A stretch of 64,000 nt of DNA. It comes from Pedobacter sp. (lineage in GTDB: Bacteria; Bacteroidota; Bacteroidia; Sphingobacteriales; Sphingobacteriaceae). Location: NCBI GenBank assembly GCA_031119475.1, contig JAVHXV010000010.1, positions 53,776-117,775 of the forward strand. Direction: 5' to 3'. Below, in pieces: positions 18,741-27,279 of the stretch (positions are counted from its first letter, which is position 1; every line of letters begins with the position of its first letter). The notes under the pieces were generated by a model, which was not told the origin of the DNA, did not search any database, and worked only from the letters and a program-made list of their open reading frames with translations. Position numbers and translations under genes: made by a program.

Positions 18741-18790
18741 TATACGAAACCTATCTTCTAATATACGAAAGCCTTGTCACAATATACGAA
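18741..18790 (+). promoter_or_regulatory. Three TATACGAA direct repeats spaced 21 bp (LytTR operator)
   Basis: TATACGAA occurs at 18741-18748, 18762-18769 and 18783-18790, each start exactly 21 bp from the last, which is two helical turns. LytTR regulators bind pairs of about 9-bp direct repeats at just this spacing, and the next gene is a LytTR regulator starting at 18838. Autoregulation is inferred. Confidence 0.75.
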
Positions 18791-18837
18791 GGTGACAATT
18801 ATCTCTATCTCAAATATTTTCTATTATTTTAGCTGAT

Positions 18838-19569
18838 ATGGATTTTCGATGCGTTGTTATAGACGATGAGCAATATGCTGTAGATGCATTGGCACGATAC
18901 ATTGCCGATATGCCAAATCTGATCTTGAGCAAGACATTTACGAGTGCACTTCAGGCGTTGCAGGGCATTTCGGCGGCAGATGATCTGGATTTTATTTTTT
19001 TGGATATCGAAATGCCAGAGATTTCTGGACTGGAATTGGCCGAAACCTTGCGCAGCAAGACGCGGTTTCTGGTTTTTACCACCAGCCATTCCAAACATGC
19101 CCTGGCAGCTTATAACCTGGATGTTAACCAATATCTGCTCAAGCCCATTTCTTTTGCCACCTTTGCGCTCAAGATCAATGCGCTGATGAATAGTCTCGAA
19201 CCTTCCAGAAAATTATCGGCAACCGTAAAGCCAAAGGGATTGCAGTTCATCAAGGCAGACCAAAAAAACTCCTATCACTACCTAGATCTTGAACAGATCA
19301 TTTTTGTTCAGGCCGCCAAAAACTACGTCCACATCTATACCGATAAAGAAAGCTTCATCACCCATATGGGCCTAAACCACATGGAAACCGCATTGAGCGT
19401 AGACCATTTCATTAGGATCAGCAAGTCTTTCATTATCGCCAAAAATGCAATTAGAAAGATAGAAGGGAACAGCGTACGCTTAAAAAATGGAGAAACATTC
19501 CAGATCGGGGAGAGCTATAAGGCCAATTTTTTAGCCTTTGTCAAGGAAAACATGTCGCCGCCAAAGTAG
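18838..19569 (+). CDS. LytTR response regulator
   Basis: Two-component response regulator (243 aa). The receiver domain (about 1-120) keeps the acidic pair Asp9-Asp10, the phosphorylation site Asp56 in FIFLDIEMPEISG and the Lys of LLKPISF. The DNA-binding LytTR domain follows (about 138-240), with the typical IIFVQAAKNYVHIYT and FIRISKSFIIAKNAIRKI. No LytS-type 2-TM kinase is adjacent, so it is an orphan in this window. Three direct repeats 21 bp apart lie 48-97 bases upstream and are probably its own binding sites. Confidence 0.9.
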   Translation: MDFRCVVIDDEQYAVDALARYIADMPNLILSKTFTSALQALQGISAADDLDFIFLDIEMPEISGLELAETLRSKTRFLVFTTSHSKHALAAYNLDVNQYLLKPISFATFALKINALMNSLEPSRKLSATVKPKGLQFIKADQKNSYHYLDLEQIIFVQAAKNYVHIYTDKESFITHMGLNHMETALSVDHFIRISKSFIIAKNAIRKIEGNSVRLKNGETFQIGESYKANFLAFVKENMSPPK

Positions 19570-19571
19570 TT

Positions 19572-19622
19572 CGTTATAAATTCAAAAATGGTTTTATTAG
19601 CCGTTATAAATTGTTAGATTTG
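19572..19622 (+). promoter_or_regulatory. Direct repeats and -7 element before the acyl-CoA ligase gene
   Basis: CGTTATAAATT occurs at 19572-19582 and again at 19602-19612, 30 bp apart, and the second copy nearly touches a TAGATTTG -7 element at 19615-19622. The arrangement looks like an operator overlapping a promoter; no convincing TTTG is seen at -33. Confidence 0.5.
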
Positions 19623-19661
19623 AGTGGCAGCACCCAATAGTGCCTAAAATACTGCTCATCA

Positions 19662-21428
19662 ATGTCTAAACCCATCACGCGCGTTTTCGATCTGTTAGCT
19701 AACAATCTTGATTTTCCGAAGGAAGAATTTATCAGCGGGAAAATAAAAGGCGCATGGAAAAAATATAGTACCCAGCAATTTTGTGAACTCACAGATCAGT
19801 TGAGTGCCGGCCTCACCACTTTGGGTATCGGAAAAGGTTCGCGTGTGGCGGTCATGTCTGCAAACCGGCCCGAATGGAATATTTGCGATTATGCCATCAT
19901 GCAATTGGGTGCCTACCAAATTCCATTGTACCCTACATTAGGAGAAAACGATATCAGGTTCATTATCGAAAACGCAGAAATTACGTTGGTCTTTGTGAGC
20001 GATGAAATCTTGTACCATAAAATAAAGGCCGTGGCCAAGCTGCTGGAACGTCCCTTGCAGGTCTATACTTTTGAATCTGTTGCAGGTGCAGAAAATTGGG
20101 AAGAATTGATCCAGCTGGGCCGTAACACGCCGATAGACCTAGAGCCTTATCGCAATGCCGTTACCGAAGATGATATTTTAACCATCATCTACACATCGGG
20201 CACTACGGGAACGCCCAAGGGGGTGATGCTCACCCATCGAAACCTGGTAGAAAACATTAAGAATTCGGCCGTTATTTTTCCGCCCAAGGTTAAGGTGGCG
20301 CTTAGTTTCCTTCCGCTTTCCCATATTTTTGAGCGGATGATCGCTTATCTATATGTCTATTCGAATGTATCCATCTATTATGCCGAAAGCATGGATACCA
20401 TCGTGGCAGATATCCAGGCTGTCAGGCCAAATTCATTTTCTACGGTCCCACGTCTGCTTGAAAAGGTTTACGATAAGATCCTTGAAAAGGGCAAGGCCCT
20501 CACCGGAATCAAGCGTGCACTTTTCTTCTGGTCATTGGCCCTGGCCGAAAAGTATGACCAACAAAATGGGATTTGGTACCGCCTGAAGTTGTGGATCGCA
20601 AGAAAACTGGTGTTCAAAAAATGGCAGGAAGCGCTCGGAGGCCGTTTGGTGGTCATGGCTTCGGGCGGAGCAGCGCTGAACCCACGGCTCAACAGGATTT
20701 TCTGGGCGGCAGGCATGCCCGTATTCGAAGGCTATGGATTGACAGAAACTTCGCCAGTGATCACGGTCAATCATTTCGATGCTACCATGTTTGGTACGGT
20801 AGGCACGCCGATCCATGGTGTAGAAATTAAGATTGCAGAAGATGGAGAGATCTTAACCCGTGGGCACCACATCATGAAAGGTTACTATCTTCGCCCCGAC
20901 CTGACCACAGAAAGTATCGATGGAGACGGTTGGTTCCATACCGGAGATATCGGTGAGATTTTGCCGGGTAATTTCCTGAAGATCACCGACCGCAAGAAGG
21001 AGATTTTTAAAACAGCCGGAGGTAAATATGTAGCACCCCAGCTGTTGGAAAATAAATATAAGGAATCGCCGCTCATTGAGCAGATCATGGTTTTGGGAGA
21101 AAACCGGAAATTTCCCGCCGCGCTGATCGTGCCTACCTTTCCGGCCCTAAGAACCTGGTGCGAGAAAAAAGAAATCACTTATACCACCAATGAAGAAATG
21201 ATCTGCCATCCACAGGTACTCGATAAATTTGAAAGGTCCATTGCGCAATTGGGAGTCGATTTTGGAAAGTGGGAGCAAGTAAAGCGTTTTGCGCTCTTGC
21301 CAAAGGAATTTAGCATAGAAGGTGGGGAACTGACACCAAAACTAAGTTTTAAACGAAAAATTATTCTAGAAAAAAATGCAGCAACAATCGAAAAAATATA
21401 CAAAGATGCAGAAAACTATAAAGTTTAG
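19662..21428 (+). CDS. fadD: Long-chain fatty acid--CoA ligase
   Basis: Cytoplasmic or membrane-associated ANL-family acyl-CoA synthetase (588 aa) that activates fatty acids with ATP and CoA. Motifs are complete: the P-loop-like YTSGTTGTPKGVMLTHRN (about 180), the A5 motif GYGLTETSPVITVN, the hinge region GWFHTGDIGEI...LKITDRKKEIFKTAGGKYVAP, and a C-terminal Lys region. The length and order match the bacterial long-chain ligases related to eukaryotic FAA1/ACSL. Its product would feed the fadNAE operon 6 kb downstream. Its end overlaps the next gene. The symbol is used for function; orthology with E. coli FadD is not implied. Confidence 0.85.
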   Translation: MSKPITRVFDLLANNLDFPKEEFISGKIKGAWKKYSTQQFCELTDQLSAGLTTLGIGKGSRVAVMSANRPEWNICDYAIMQLGAYQIPLYPTLGENDIRFIIENAEITLVFVSDEILYHKIKAVAKLLERPLQVYTFESVAGAENWEELIQLGRNTPIDLEPYRNAVTEDDILTIIYTSGTTGTPKGVMLTHRNLVENIKNSAVIFPPKVKVALSFLPLSHIFERMIAYLYVYSNVSIYYAESMDTIVADIQAVRPNSFSTVPRLLEKVYDKILEKGKALTGIKRALFFWSLALAEKYDQQNGIWYRLKLWIARKLVFKKWQEALGGRLVVMASGGAALNPRLNRIFWAAGMPVFEGYGLTETSPVITVNHFDATMFGTVGTPIHGVEIKIAEDGEILTRGHHIMKGYYLRPDLTTESIDGDGWFHTGDIGEILPGNFLKITDRKKEIFKTAGGKYVAPQLLENKYKESPLIEQIMVLGENRKFPAALIVPTFPALRTWCEKKEITYTTNEEMICHPQVLDKFERSIAQLGVDFGKWEQVKRFALLPKEFSIEGGELTPKLSFKRKIILEKNAATIEKIYKDAENYKV

Positions 21429-23118
21429 GTTCAAGGCGATAGGTGCCCTTTTTATTGCCGGCAGCTGCCTCATTGGTTGTGTGGGACATCAATTGGGCAA
21501 AAATAACAGTGGTGAATATAAAAATGGAATGGTGGTTTCAGCAAATGCGTTGGCTTCAGAAGTGGGCATCGACATCTTAAAAAAAGGTGGAAATGCAGTT
21601 GATGCCGCAGTTGCCGTACAATTTGCATTGGCCGTTGTCCATCCAAACGCAGGTAATATCGGCGGCGGAGGCTTTATGGTGTACCGCTCCGCCAAGGGCG
21701 AAATCAATTCGCTCGATTTTCGTGAAAAAGCAGCTGGAAATGCAAATCGGGATATGTACCTCGACCAAGCGGGAAATCCAATCGTTGATAAGAGCTTATA
21801 TGGACAATTGGCGGCAGGGGTTCCGGGCTCTGTCGCCGGAATGGTAGAGGCACACCAGAAGTATGGAAAGCTAAAATGGGAAGAACTATTGGCGCCAGCG
21901 ATACGATTGGCCGCAGACGGATTTAAGATTACCGCACGTCAGGCACGCGAATTCAATGGCATGAAAGCCAGATTTACCAAGCTCAATCCATTGGGAACCG
22001 CCATGCTCAAGGAAGCAAAATGGGCTGAAGGCGATGCATTGGTACAAAAAGACCTGGCGCATACCCTTTCCCTGATCCAAGAGAAAGGAAGAAGTGGTTT
22101 TTATGAGGGTGAGGTTGCCGATTCGATCGTTTCAGAAATGAAAAGGGGAAATGGGATTATTAGTAAGGAAGACCTTAAAAACTATAAGGCCGTATGGCGC
22201 AAGCCGGTTACGGGAATGTACCGTGGATATGAGATTACGACCATGCCGCCCCCATCAAGCGGAGGGATCGCCTTGATCCAATTGCTGAAGTCGGTAGAAC
22301 CATTTCCATTGGGCAAATGGGGCTATAATACCGATTCTACTGTTCAGCTAATGGTAGAAGCAGAACGCAGGGTATATGCCGATCGTGCTAGCCATTTGGG
22401 CGATCCTGATTTCTATCCTGTTCCACAGGCAGGCCTGATCGAAAATGCCTACCTTAAAAAAAGGATGAGCAATTTTACCTGGGCAAAGGCCAGTACCAGT
22501 GCCGAAATCAGTGCAGGAGAAATTGCACCACTTGAGCACGAAGAAACAACCCACTTTTCCATTGTTGACAGGGATGGAAATGCGGTGGCCATTACCACAA
22601 CCCTGAACGGCTCTTACGGTGCCGGTGTAGTGGTGCATGGTGCCGGATTTTTATTGAATAATGAAATGGATGATTTTTCAGTCAAGCCAGGTGCACCAAA
22701 CATGTATGGACTTGTTGGTGGAGAAGCCAATGCCATTGCACCAAACAAACGGATGTTAAGCTGCATGACCCCAACAATTATTGCCAAAGATGGTAAATTG
22801 TTCATGGTTGTGGGCACGCCAGGAGGTTCTACGATCATTACCTCCGTATTTCAGACCATCGTAAACGTAATCGATTTCAACCAGTCTATGCAGGCTGCCG
22901 TAAATGCAAAAAAATTTCATCACCAATGGCTGCCTGATCAGATCGATGTGGAAGATAAGGCATTGGATAGCCTCACCAAGGTTAAGCTGGCCGCAAAAGG
23001 CTATAAGATTGTGCCGAGGGGTGCCATAGGCCGGGTAGATGCGATCTTAAAGACCAAATGGGGATATTACCAAGGTGGTGCCGACCCTCGGGGCGATGAT
23101 ACAGCTATCGGCTGGTGA
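21406..23118 (+). CDS. ggt: Gamma-glutamyltransferase, lipoprotein form
   Basis: Gamma-glutamyltranspeptidase (571 aa from this start), which cleaves the gamma-glutamyl bond of glutathione and is made as a proenzyme that cuts itself. The catalytic Thr is the second Thr of EETTHFSIVD (about residue 380), and the family motifs SLYGQLAAGVPGSVAGM, PPPSSGGIALIQLLK, LNNEMDDFSVKPG and GTPGGSTIIT are present. The N terminus has a lipoprotein signal ending LIGC (Cys near residue 25), so the enzyme is probably membrane-anchored rather than freely periplasmic. ATG 21376 is an alternative start, but ATG 21406 places the signal properly. The start lies inside the end of the ligase gene, suggesting coupling. 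Confidence 0.9.
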   Translation: MQKTIKFRFKAIGALFIAGSCLIGCVGHQLGKNNSGEYKNGMVVSANALASEVGIDILKKGGNAVDAAVAVQFALAVVHPNAGNIGGGGFMVYRSAKGEINSLDFREKAAGNANRDMYLDQAGNPIVDKSLYGQLAAGVPGSVAGMVEAHQKYGKLKWEELLAPAIRLAADGFKITARQAREFNGMKARFTKLNPLGTAMLKEAKWAEGDALVQKDLAHTLSLIQEKGRSGFYEGEVADSIVSEMKRGNGIISKEDLKNYKAVWRKPVTGMYRGYEITTMPPPSSGGIALIQLLKSVEPFPLGKWGYNTDSTVQLMVEAERRVYADRASHLGDPDFYPVPQAGLIENAYLKKRMSNFTWAKASTSAEISAGEIAPLEHEETTHFSIVDRDGNAVAITTTLNGSYGAGVVVHGAGFLLNNEMDDFSVKPGAPNMYGLVGGEANAIAPNKRMLSCMTPTIIAKDGKLFMVVGTPGGSTIITSVFQTIVNVIDFNQSMQAAVNAKKFHHQWLPDQIDVEDKALDSLTKVKLAAKGYKIVPRGAIGRVDAILKTKWGYYQGGADPRGDDTAIGW

Positions 23119-23195
23119 GGTGAGAAGAGGAGCAAAGAGCAAGGAACAAAGAACAAAGAGCAAAGAATAAGGAACAAAGAGCGAAGAGCAAAGAT
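23119..23195 (+). repeat. Degenerate 7-nt array, GCAAAGA type
   Basis: Begins at the base after the ggt stop codon. Roughly ten consecutive 7-base words around GCAAAGA (ACAAAGA, GCAAGGA, ATAAGGA, GCGAAGA, TGAAAGA) with only single-base changes. Confidence 0.88.
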
Positions 23196-23235
23196 GAAAG
23201 ATGTTGGACTTCTGGACTCTTGGACTTTTAGACAA
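23196..23235 (+). repeat. Degenerate 8-nt array, CTTTTGGA type
   Basis: The preceding 7-nt array changes here into words of 8 bases ending in TGGA (CTTCTGGA, CTCTTGGA). The reverse complement of this word recurs at 58591-58640. Confidence 0.7.
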
Positions 23236-23254
23236 TCTTCCTGACTATTAACCC

Positions 23255-24946
23255 ATGAAAAAATACCTATTTCTGCTATTGTTCTTTTCTGTGCTCAAAA
23301 CTTTGCAAGCGCAGGATCATGGATCTGCCGTGGCACCGCTCATTACCCAATATCAGGCTGATGAGGTTATGCTCAATCGGAAATATCCATTAAAACGGGC
23401 AGACGAATATTTTCTGCGGATGGGCCGCTTCTATCAGGATTGGCTGGTTAAATTAACTTCGCTTAAGTTTAATCAACTTACCGTAAATGAAAGGGTAGAT
23501 TATATCTTGCTGAAAAGGAATATCAATTCTAGCCTAAGAGGCATCAACTTAGCGCATGCCGATTTCAAGGCCAATCGCTTCAGCATACCATTTGCAGGCA
23601 CAATCGTCGATTTTGAACAAAAAAGAAGGATAGGAAAACAACAAGATGGCCGGTTGATCTCCGAAGCCTTTGAAAAATTAAAAAACGGTATCAAGGTTAG
23701 CATTAAAGCCATTGACAACCTATCGCCTCCACAGGCAAACTGGGCCCGACAGACCGTAGACCAATATCAAACTGTATTTGCAGAGGCCTATAAATTCTAT
23801 GATGGTTACGATCCCGAGTTTACGAAAGCCACCAAGAATATTTATCTAGAAGTGAATGCTGCGCTTAAAGACTATGCTGACGAATTGAGCAAAATGGCGA
23901 AGCTTTCCATGTCAAAAGATGATGGAAGCGGAATTATTGGCAATCCCATCGGAAAGACAGCTTTTCTAAACTTGCTGAAAGAGGAAATGATTGCCTATGC
24001 GCCAGAAGAAATCGAAAAAATTGCAATGCGCGAATTTGCCTGGTGCGATGCCGAAATGTTAAAGGCATCTGCCGAAATGGGATTTGGCAAAAACTGGAAA
24101 AAGGCGTTGGAAAAAGTTAAATCTGATTATCCGGACTTGGGCAAACAACCAGAACTGGTTTATGCCTTGGCCAATGAAGCCATTAGTTTTGTAGAACGGG
24201 AACAGTTGATCATCATTCCAGAATTGGCAAAAGAGGGATGGCGAATGCGGATGTTAAGTGCTGAAGAGCAACAATATGCACCTTTTTTCCTTGGCGGAGA
24301 GTCGGTGTTGATCGCGTATCCCACTTCAGGCATGGACGAAGATGCAAAGCTGATGACCTTAAAAGGAAATAATAGGCACTTCTCCCGAGCGGTCGTCTTT
24401 CATGAGCTTATTCCTGGGCATAACCTGCAATATTTTATGCAGAATAGATATAAGACCTATCGTAAGGGCTTTGGAACGCCATTTTGGACCGAAGGCTGGT
24501 CGCTCTATTGGGAAATGCTGCTTTGGGACAAAGGTTTTGCGAAAACTCCAGAAGACAAAATCGGCATGCTTTTTTGGCGGATGCACAGGTGCGCAAGGAT
24601 CATATTTTCCATGAACTACCATTTGGGCAAATGGACCCCAAAACAATGTATCGATTTTCTGGTCGATCGGGTGGGGTTTGAACGGGCAAATGCCGAAGCC
24701 GAAGTCCGTCGGTCATTTACCGGTGGTTATGGTCCACTTTATCAGATCGGTTACATGTTGGGCGGACTCGAATTCCGTGCCCTTCATCGAGAACTCGTTG
24801 GTAGCGGAAAGATGAGCAATTTCAAATTCCATGACCGGATTTTAAAGGAAAACAACATGCCAGTAGAAATGGTGAGAGCTATTCTGACAAATGAACGCTT
24901 GCCAGAGAATTTCAATACCAAATGGAGATTTGCGGGGAACCTTTGA
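23255..24946 (+). CDS. DUF885 family secreted metalloprotein
   Basis: Exported DUF885 protein of 563 aa, a largely helical family believed to be metallocarboxypeptidases. The signal peptide is MKKYLFLLLFFSVLKTLQAQ. The metal-binding motif HELIPGHNLQYFM (about residues 379-391) and the partner Glu in TPFWTEGWSLYWEMLLW are both present, as is the conserved FTGGYGPLYQIGYMLGG near the C terminus. It stands alone between two arrays/intergenic regions. The peptidase role is inferred from the family; the motif itself is clear. Confidence 0.85.
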   Translation: MKKYLFLLLFFSVLKTLQAQDHGSAVAPLITQYQADEVMLNRKYPLKRADEYFLRMGRFYQDWLVKLTSLKFNQLTVNERVDYILLKRNINSSLRGINLAHADFKANRFSIPFAGTIVDFEQKRRIGKQQDGRLISEAFEKLKNGIKVSIKAIDNLSPPQANWARQTVDQYQTVFAEAYKFYDGYDPEFTKATKNIYLEVNAALKDYADELSKMAKLSMSKDDGSGIIGNPIGKTAFLNLLKEEMIAYAPEEIEKIAMREFAWCDAEMLKASAEMGFGKNWKKALEKVKSDYPDLGKQPELVYALANEAISFVEREQLIIIPELAKEGWRMRMLSAEEQQYAPFFLGGESVLIAYPTSGMDEDAKLMTLKGNNRHFSRAVVFHELIPGHNLQYFMQNRYKTYRKGFGTPFWTEGWSLYWEMLLWDKGFAKTPEDKIGMLFWRMHRCARIIFSMNYHLGKWTPKQCIDFLVDRVGFERANAEAEVRRSFTGGYGPLYQIGYMLGGLEFRALHRELVGSGKMSNFKFHDRILKENNMPVEMVRAILTNERLPENFNTKWRFAGNL

Positions 24947-25232
24947 TCATCCAGATCTACTAACAGCTTCTGCTTCATATGTTCTAAAACCAAACAAAAA
25001 CAGGGTTTTATTGTTTCCGTGTGCTCCAACACTTTAGCTTGATTCTTGTCTAGCAAACTGAACACTTTTCAATTTTTCCCATCTTGTCTTTCAGGAGTAT
25101 AAAAATGCATATAAATGCTTGTGGGCTAATAAAATGGACTTTATTCCAGTTTTGCGTAAGGGATTTGGTACAGGTATTGACTGATAGGAGCCAATAAAGT
25201 GTTTTACAAAAAATACCCAAAAAATCAATATT
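24947..25232. other. Intergenic region before the OmpA-family gene
   Basis: 286 bases without a convincing gene, terminator or array. It is AT-rich and holds several T-runs. It may carry the promoter of the OmpA-family gene, but no exact TAnnTTTG was found. Confidence 0.5.
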
Positions 25233-26549
25233 ATGAAACTGAAATTTTTAACCTATCTGCCAGTTGCTTTAGCTGGCTTATTTATGGGTGGCAGTGCATC
25301 TGCACAAACCACCACTTCTTCAGCAGAACCCTTTAGAACTTGGTCTATCGGTGTGAACGCTGGTACCACTATTCCTGTATCTCCGCTAGGTGGAAAAAAT
25401 GATTATTCACATTGGGAAACAGGTTTTTCATACGGGCTTTACATCAAAAAGCAGATTACCCCTTTCTTCGGCCTTCGCTTAGATGGATTTAGAGGGGCCA
25501 CAAAAGGCGACAATACTCAAGCCTTTAACAGTGGATCTACTGTTGCAAGTCCATTTAGCTCTTTTAGGACCGATATCAATTATGCCGGTAGTTTAAGTGC
25601 CGTAGCCAACTTGTTCAACTGGAGCATGTTCAAACAAGTTAACAATGCCACTTTCTTTGTAATGGCCGGTGGTGGATTTACCAACTTTACAACAACAACC
25701 ACATCTACAGGTGGAGTGGTTACCGAAAATCCAACCAGGACTAAGATTAATATCCCGGTTGGTCTGGGCGCAAAATTCCGTTTGTCTGAAGGATTGAACC
25801 TAGATATTGGTGCAACCATGAACTATCTTGATGATGATACTTTCGATGGCCGTACAGCAAATGGTAATGACAAATATACCTACGGCTATGCCGGATTGGA
25901 ATATGCGTTTGGAAAAGGTAAACAATTGGCATTCTATAGCCCAACTGCTGCTACTTATGATGAAGCTGTAGCTGCGAAAAATGCCGCTAATGCATTGAAA
26001 TCTGATCTGGATGCACAAAAAGCAGAAAATGCAAGGTTGCGTTCAGAAATGAACGACTTGTTAAAAGATAGCGATGGAGATGGTGTGGCAGATAAATTGG
26101 ACAAATGTGCCGGTACGCCTGCTGGAACAGTTGTAGATGGTTCTGGATGTCCTTTAAAAGTTCCTGCTCCACAGGTAACCGAAAAAGTGATCGTTACAGA
26201 AGCCGACCGTAAGGTAGTGGCTGATGCCATCAGAAACCTTGAATTTGATTTCAATAAAGCAACGATCCGTGCCAAATCTTATCCAACTTTAAATAGAGTG
26301 GCGGCCTTGTTGATCGAGAAAAACTTTAGCTTGAAACTAGCTGGCCATACCGATAACAAAGGTAGTGATGCTTATAACCTAAAATTATCAAAAGATAGGG
26401 CCGAGTCGATCAAAAGCTATTTGGTATCGCAAGGTGCCAATGCAAGTAGGGTCGAAGCAGTAGGCTATGGTGAAAGCCAACCAATTGCGACCAACAGCAC
26501 AGATGCTGGCCGTCAAAAAAACAGAAGGGTTGAATTTACTTTATACTAA
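25233..26549 (+). CDS. OmpA-family outer-membrane protein
   Basis: Outer-membrane protein of 438 aa that likely anchors the envelope to peptidoglycan. It has a signal peptide (FLTYLPVALAGLFMGGSASAQ), an N-terminal beta-barrel (about 30-230) with alternating aromatic strands, an Ala/Lys-rich coiled segment (about 245-275), and one thrombospondin type-3 calcium-binding stretch (DSDGDGVADKLDKCAGTPAG). The C-terminal OmpA domain (about 325-438) contains FDFNKATIRAKSYP, LAGHTDNKGSDAYNLKLSKDRAESI and GRQKNRRVEFTLY, with the Asp and Arg that bind diaminopimelate. It is a single-gene unit with a terminator right after it; probably abundant. Confidence 0.92.
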   Translation: MKLKFLTYLPVALAGLFMGGSASAQTTTSSAEPFRTWSIGVNAGTTIPVSPLGGKNDYSHWETGFSYGLYIKKQITPFFGLRLDGFRGATKGDNTQAFNSGSTVASPFSSFRTDINYAGSLSAVANLFNWSMFKQVNNATFFVMAGGGFTNFTTTTTSTGGVVTENPTRTKINIPVGLGAKFRLSEGLNLDIGATMNYLDDDTFDGRTANGNDKYTYGYAGLEYAFGKGKQLAFYSPTAATYDEAVAAKNAANALKSDLDAQKAENARLRSEMNDLLKDSDGDGVADKLDKCAGTPAGTVVDGSGCPLKVPAPQVTEKVIVTEADRKVVADAIRNLEFDFNKATIRAKSYPTLNRVAALLIEKNFSLKLAGHTDNKGSDAYNLKLSKDRAESIKSYLVSQGANASRVEAVGYGESQPIATNSTDAGRQKNRRVEFTLY

Positions 26550-26570
26550 GTCAAATTAAATCTCTTATCG

Positions 26571-26610
26571 AAACGCCCCGTAGCACAAGTTGTTATGGGG
26601 CGTTTTTTTT
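26571..26610 (+). terminator. Intrinsic terminator after the OmpA-family gene
   Basis: Stem arms AAACGCCCC (26571-26579) and GGGGCGTTT (26597-26605), with a T-run to 26610. Confidence 0.88.
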
Positions 26611-26666
26611 GCATTGATCCAACGACGTCGGACATTTACAACCTTAATCCTATTCCCCCTTGCGTC

Positions 26667-26698
26667 AACCTCGCAGGTTCTTAAGAACCTGCGAGGTT
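26667..26698. repeat. Perfect 32-bp palindrome (CCTCGCAGGTTCTT type), copy 1
   Basis: Arms 26667-26682 and 26683-26698 are exact reverse complements centred on TTAA. The core of 28-30 bases recurs at 50227-50274. A short T-run follows, so it could also act as a backup terminator. Confidence 0.85.
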
Positions 26699-26776
26699 TT
26701 TTATATCGATTATCAAGTAGCATGACCAAATGGTAGCCTCTGGTGAACAGGTAGGTTGAGAAAAATAAAATTCCAT

Positions 26777-26807
26777 TTGCATGATTAAATCTAAAGCGTT
26801 AAATTTG
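26777..26807 (+). promoter_or_regulatory. Promoter of the marR-fad operon
   Basis: TTG at 26777-26779 (within TTTG), 20-base spacer, TAAATTTG at 26800-26807: an excellent Bacteroidota promoter. TTGCAT (26777-26782) and ATGCAA (26810-26815) form an inverted pair bracketing the promoter, a possible MarR operator. Confidence 0.7.
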
Positions 26808-26826
26808 TTATGCAAGCATAGTAATA

Positions 26827-27279
26827 ATGAAGCAAAAAGATACAGTCGATTATTTTTTAAAGGTGGTGTGGCAAAATGTTTCGAACACCTATAACCAGAT
26901 TGCCTCCGGATTTGGCATCACCCAGGCCATCGGATATGTCCTCATCAACATCGAGGCAGATGGTACAGCAGTTTCGGCATTGGCCGCCCTGCTGGGTGTT
27001 AAAGCTACAAGTTTATCGCGAATGTTAAATAATATGGAAGAGCTCGGGCTGATCTACCGGGAAACCTCCGTTGGTGATAAACGTTCTGTCAAGGTTTTTT
27101 TGACCCCTTTTGGGATCGAAAAAAGAAAACTGGCTAGAAATGTCGTTGTCTCCTTCAATGAATACTTGAATGAAAAATTAAATCAAAAGGAAAAAGAGCA
27201 GTTGATCGCCACCTTAGAAAAAGTAAACCAGCTCACCTTAGCTTATTCTCCCAGCAATGATGAACAAAAAAATAAATAG
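26827..27279 (+). CDS. MarR family transcriptional regulator
   Basis: Winged-helix MarR regulator of 150 aa. The DNA-binding core is visible as VSALAALLGVKATSLSRMLNNMEELGLIYRETSVGDKRSVKVFLT (about 60-105), including the recognition helix and the wing DKRS. It is the first gene of the fatty-acid oxidation operon and overlaps fadN by 23 bases, so it very likely represses that operon and responds to an acyl-CoA. In E. coli and B. subtilis the same genes are controlled by GntR- or TetR-type FadR proteins instead; the ligand is inferred. Confidence 0.88.
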   Translation: MKQKDTVDYFLKVVWQNVSNTYNQIASGFGITQAIGYVLINIEADGTAVSALAALLGVKATSLSRMLNNMEELGLIYRETSVGDKRSVKVFLTPFGIEKRKLARNVVVSFNEYLNEKLNQKEKEQLIATLEKVNQLTLAYSPSNDEQKNK

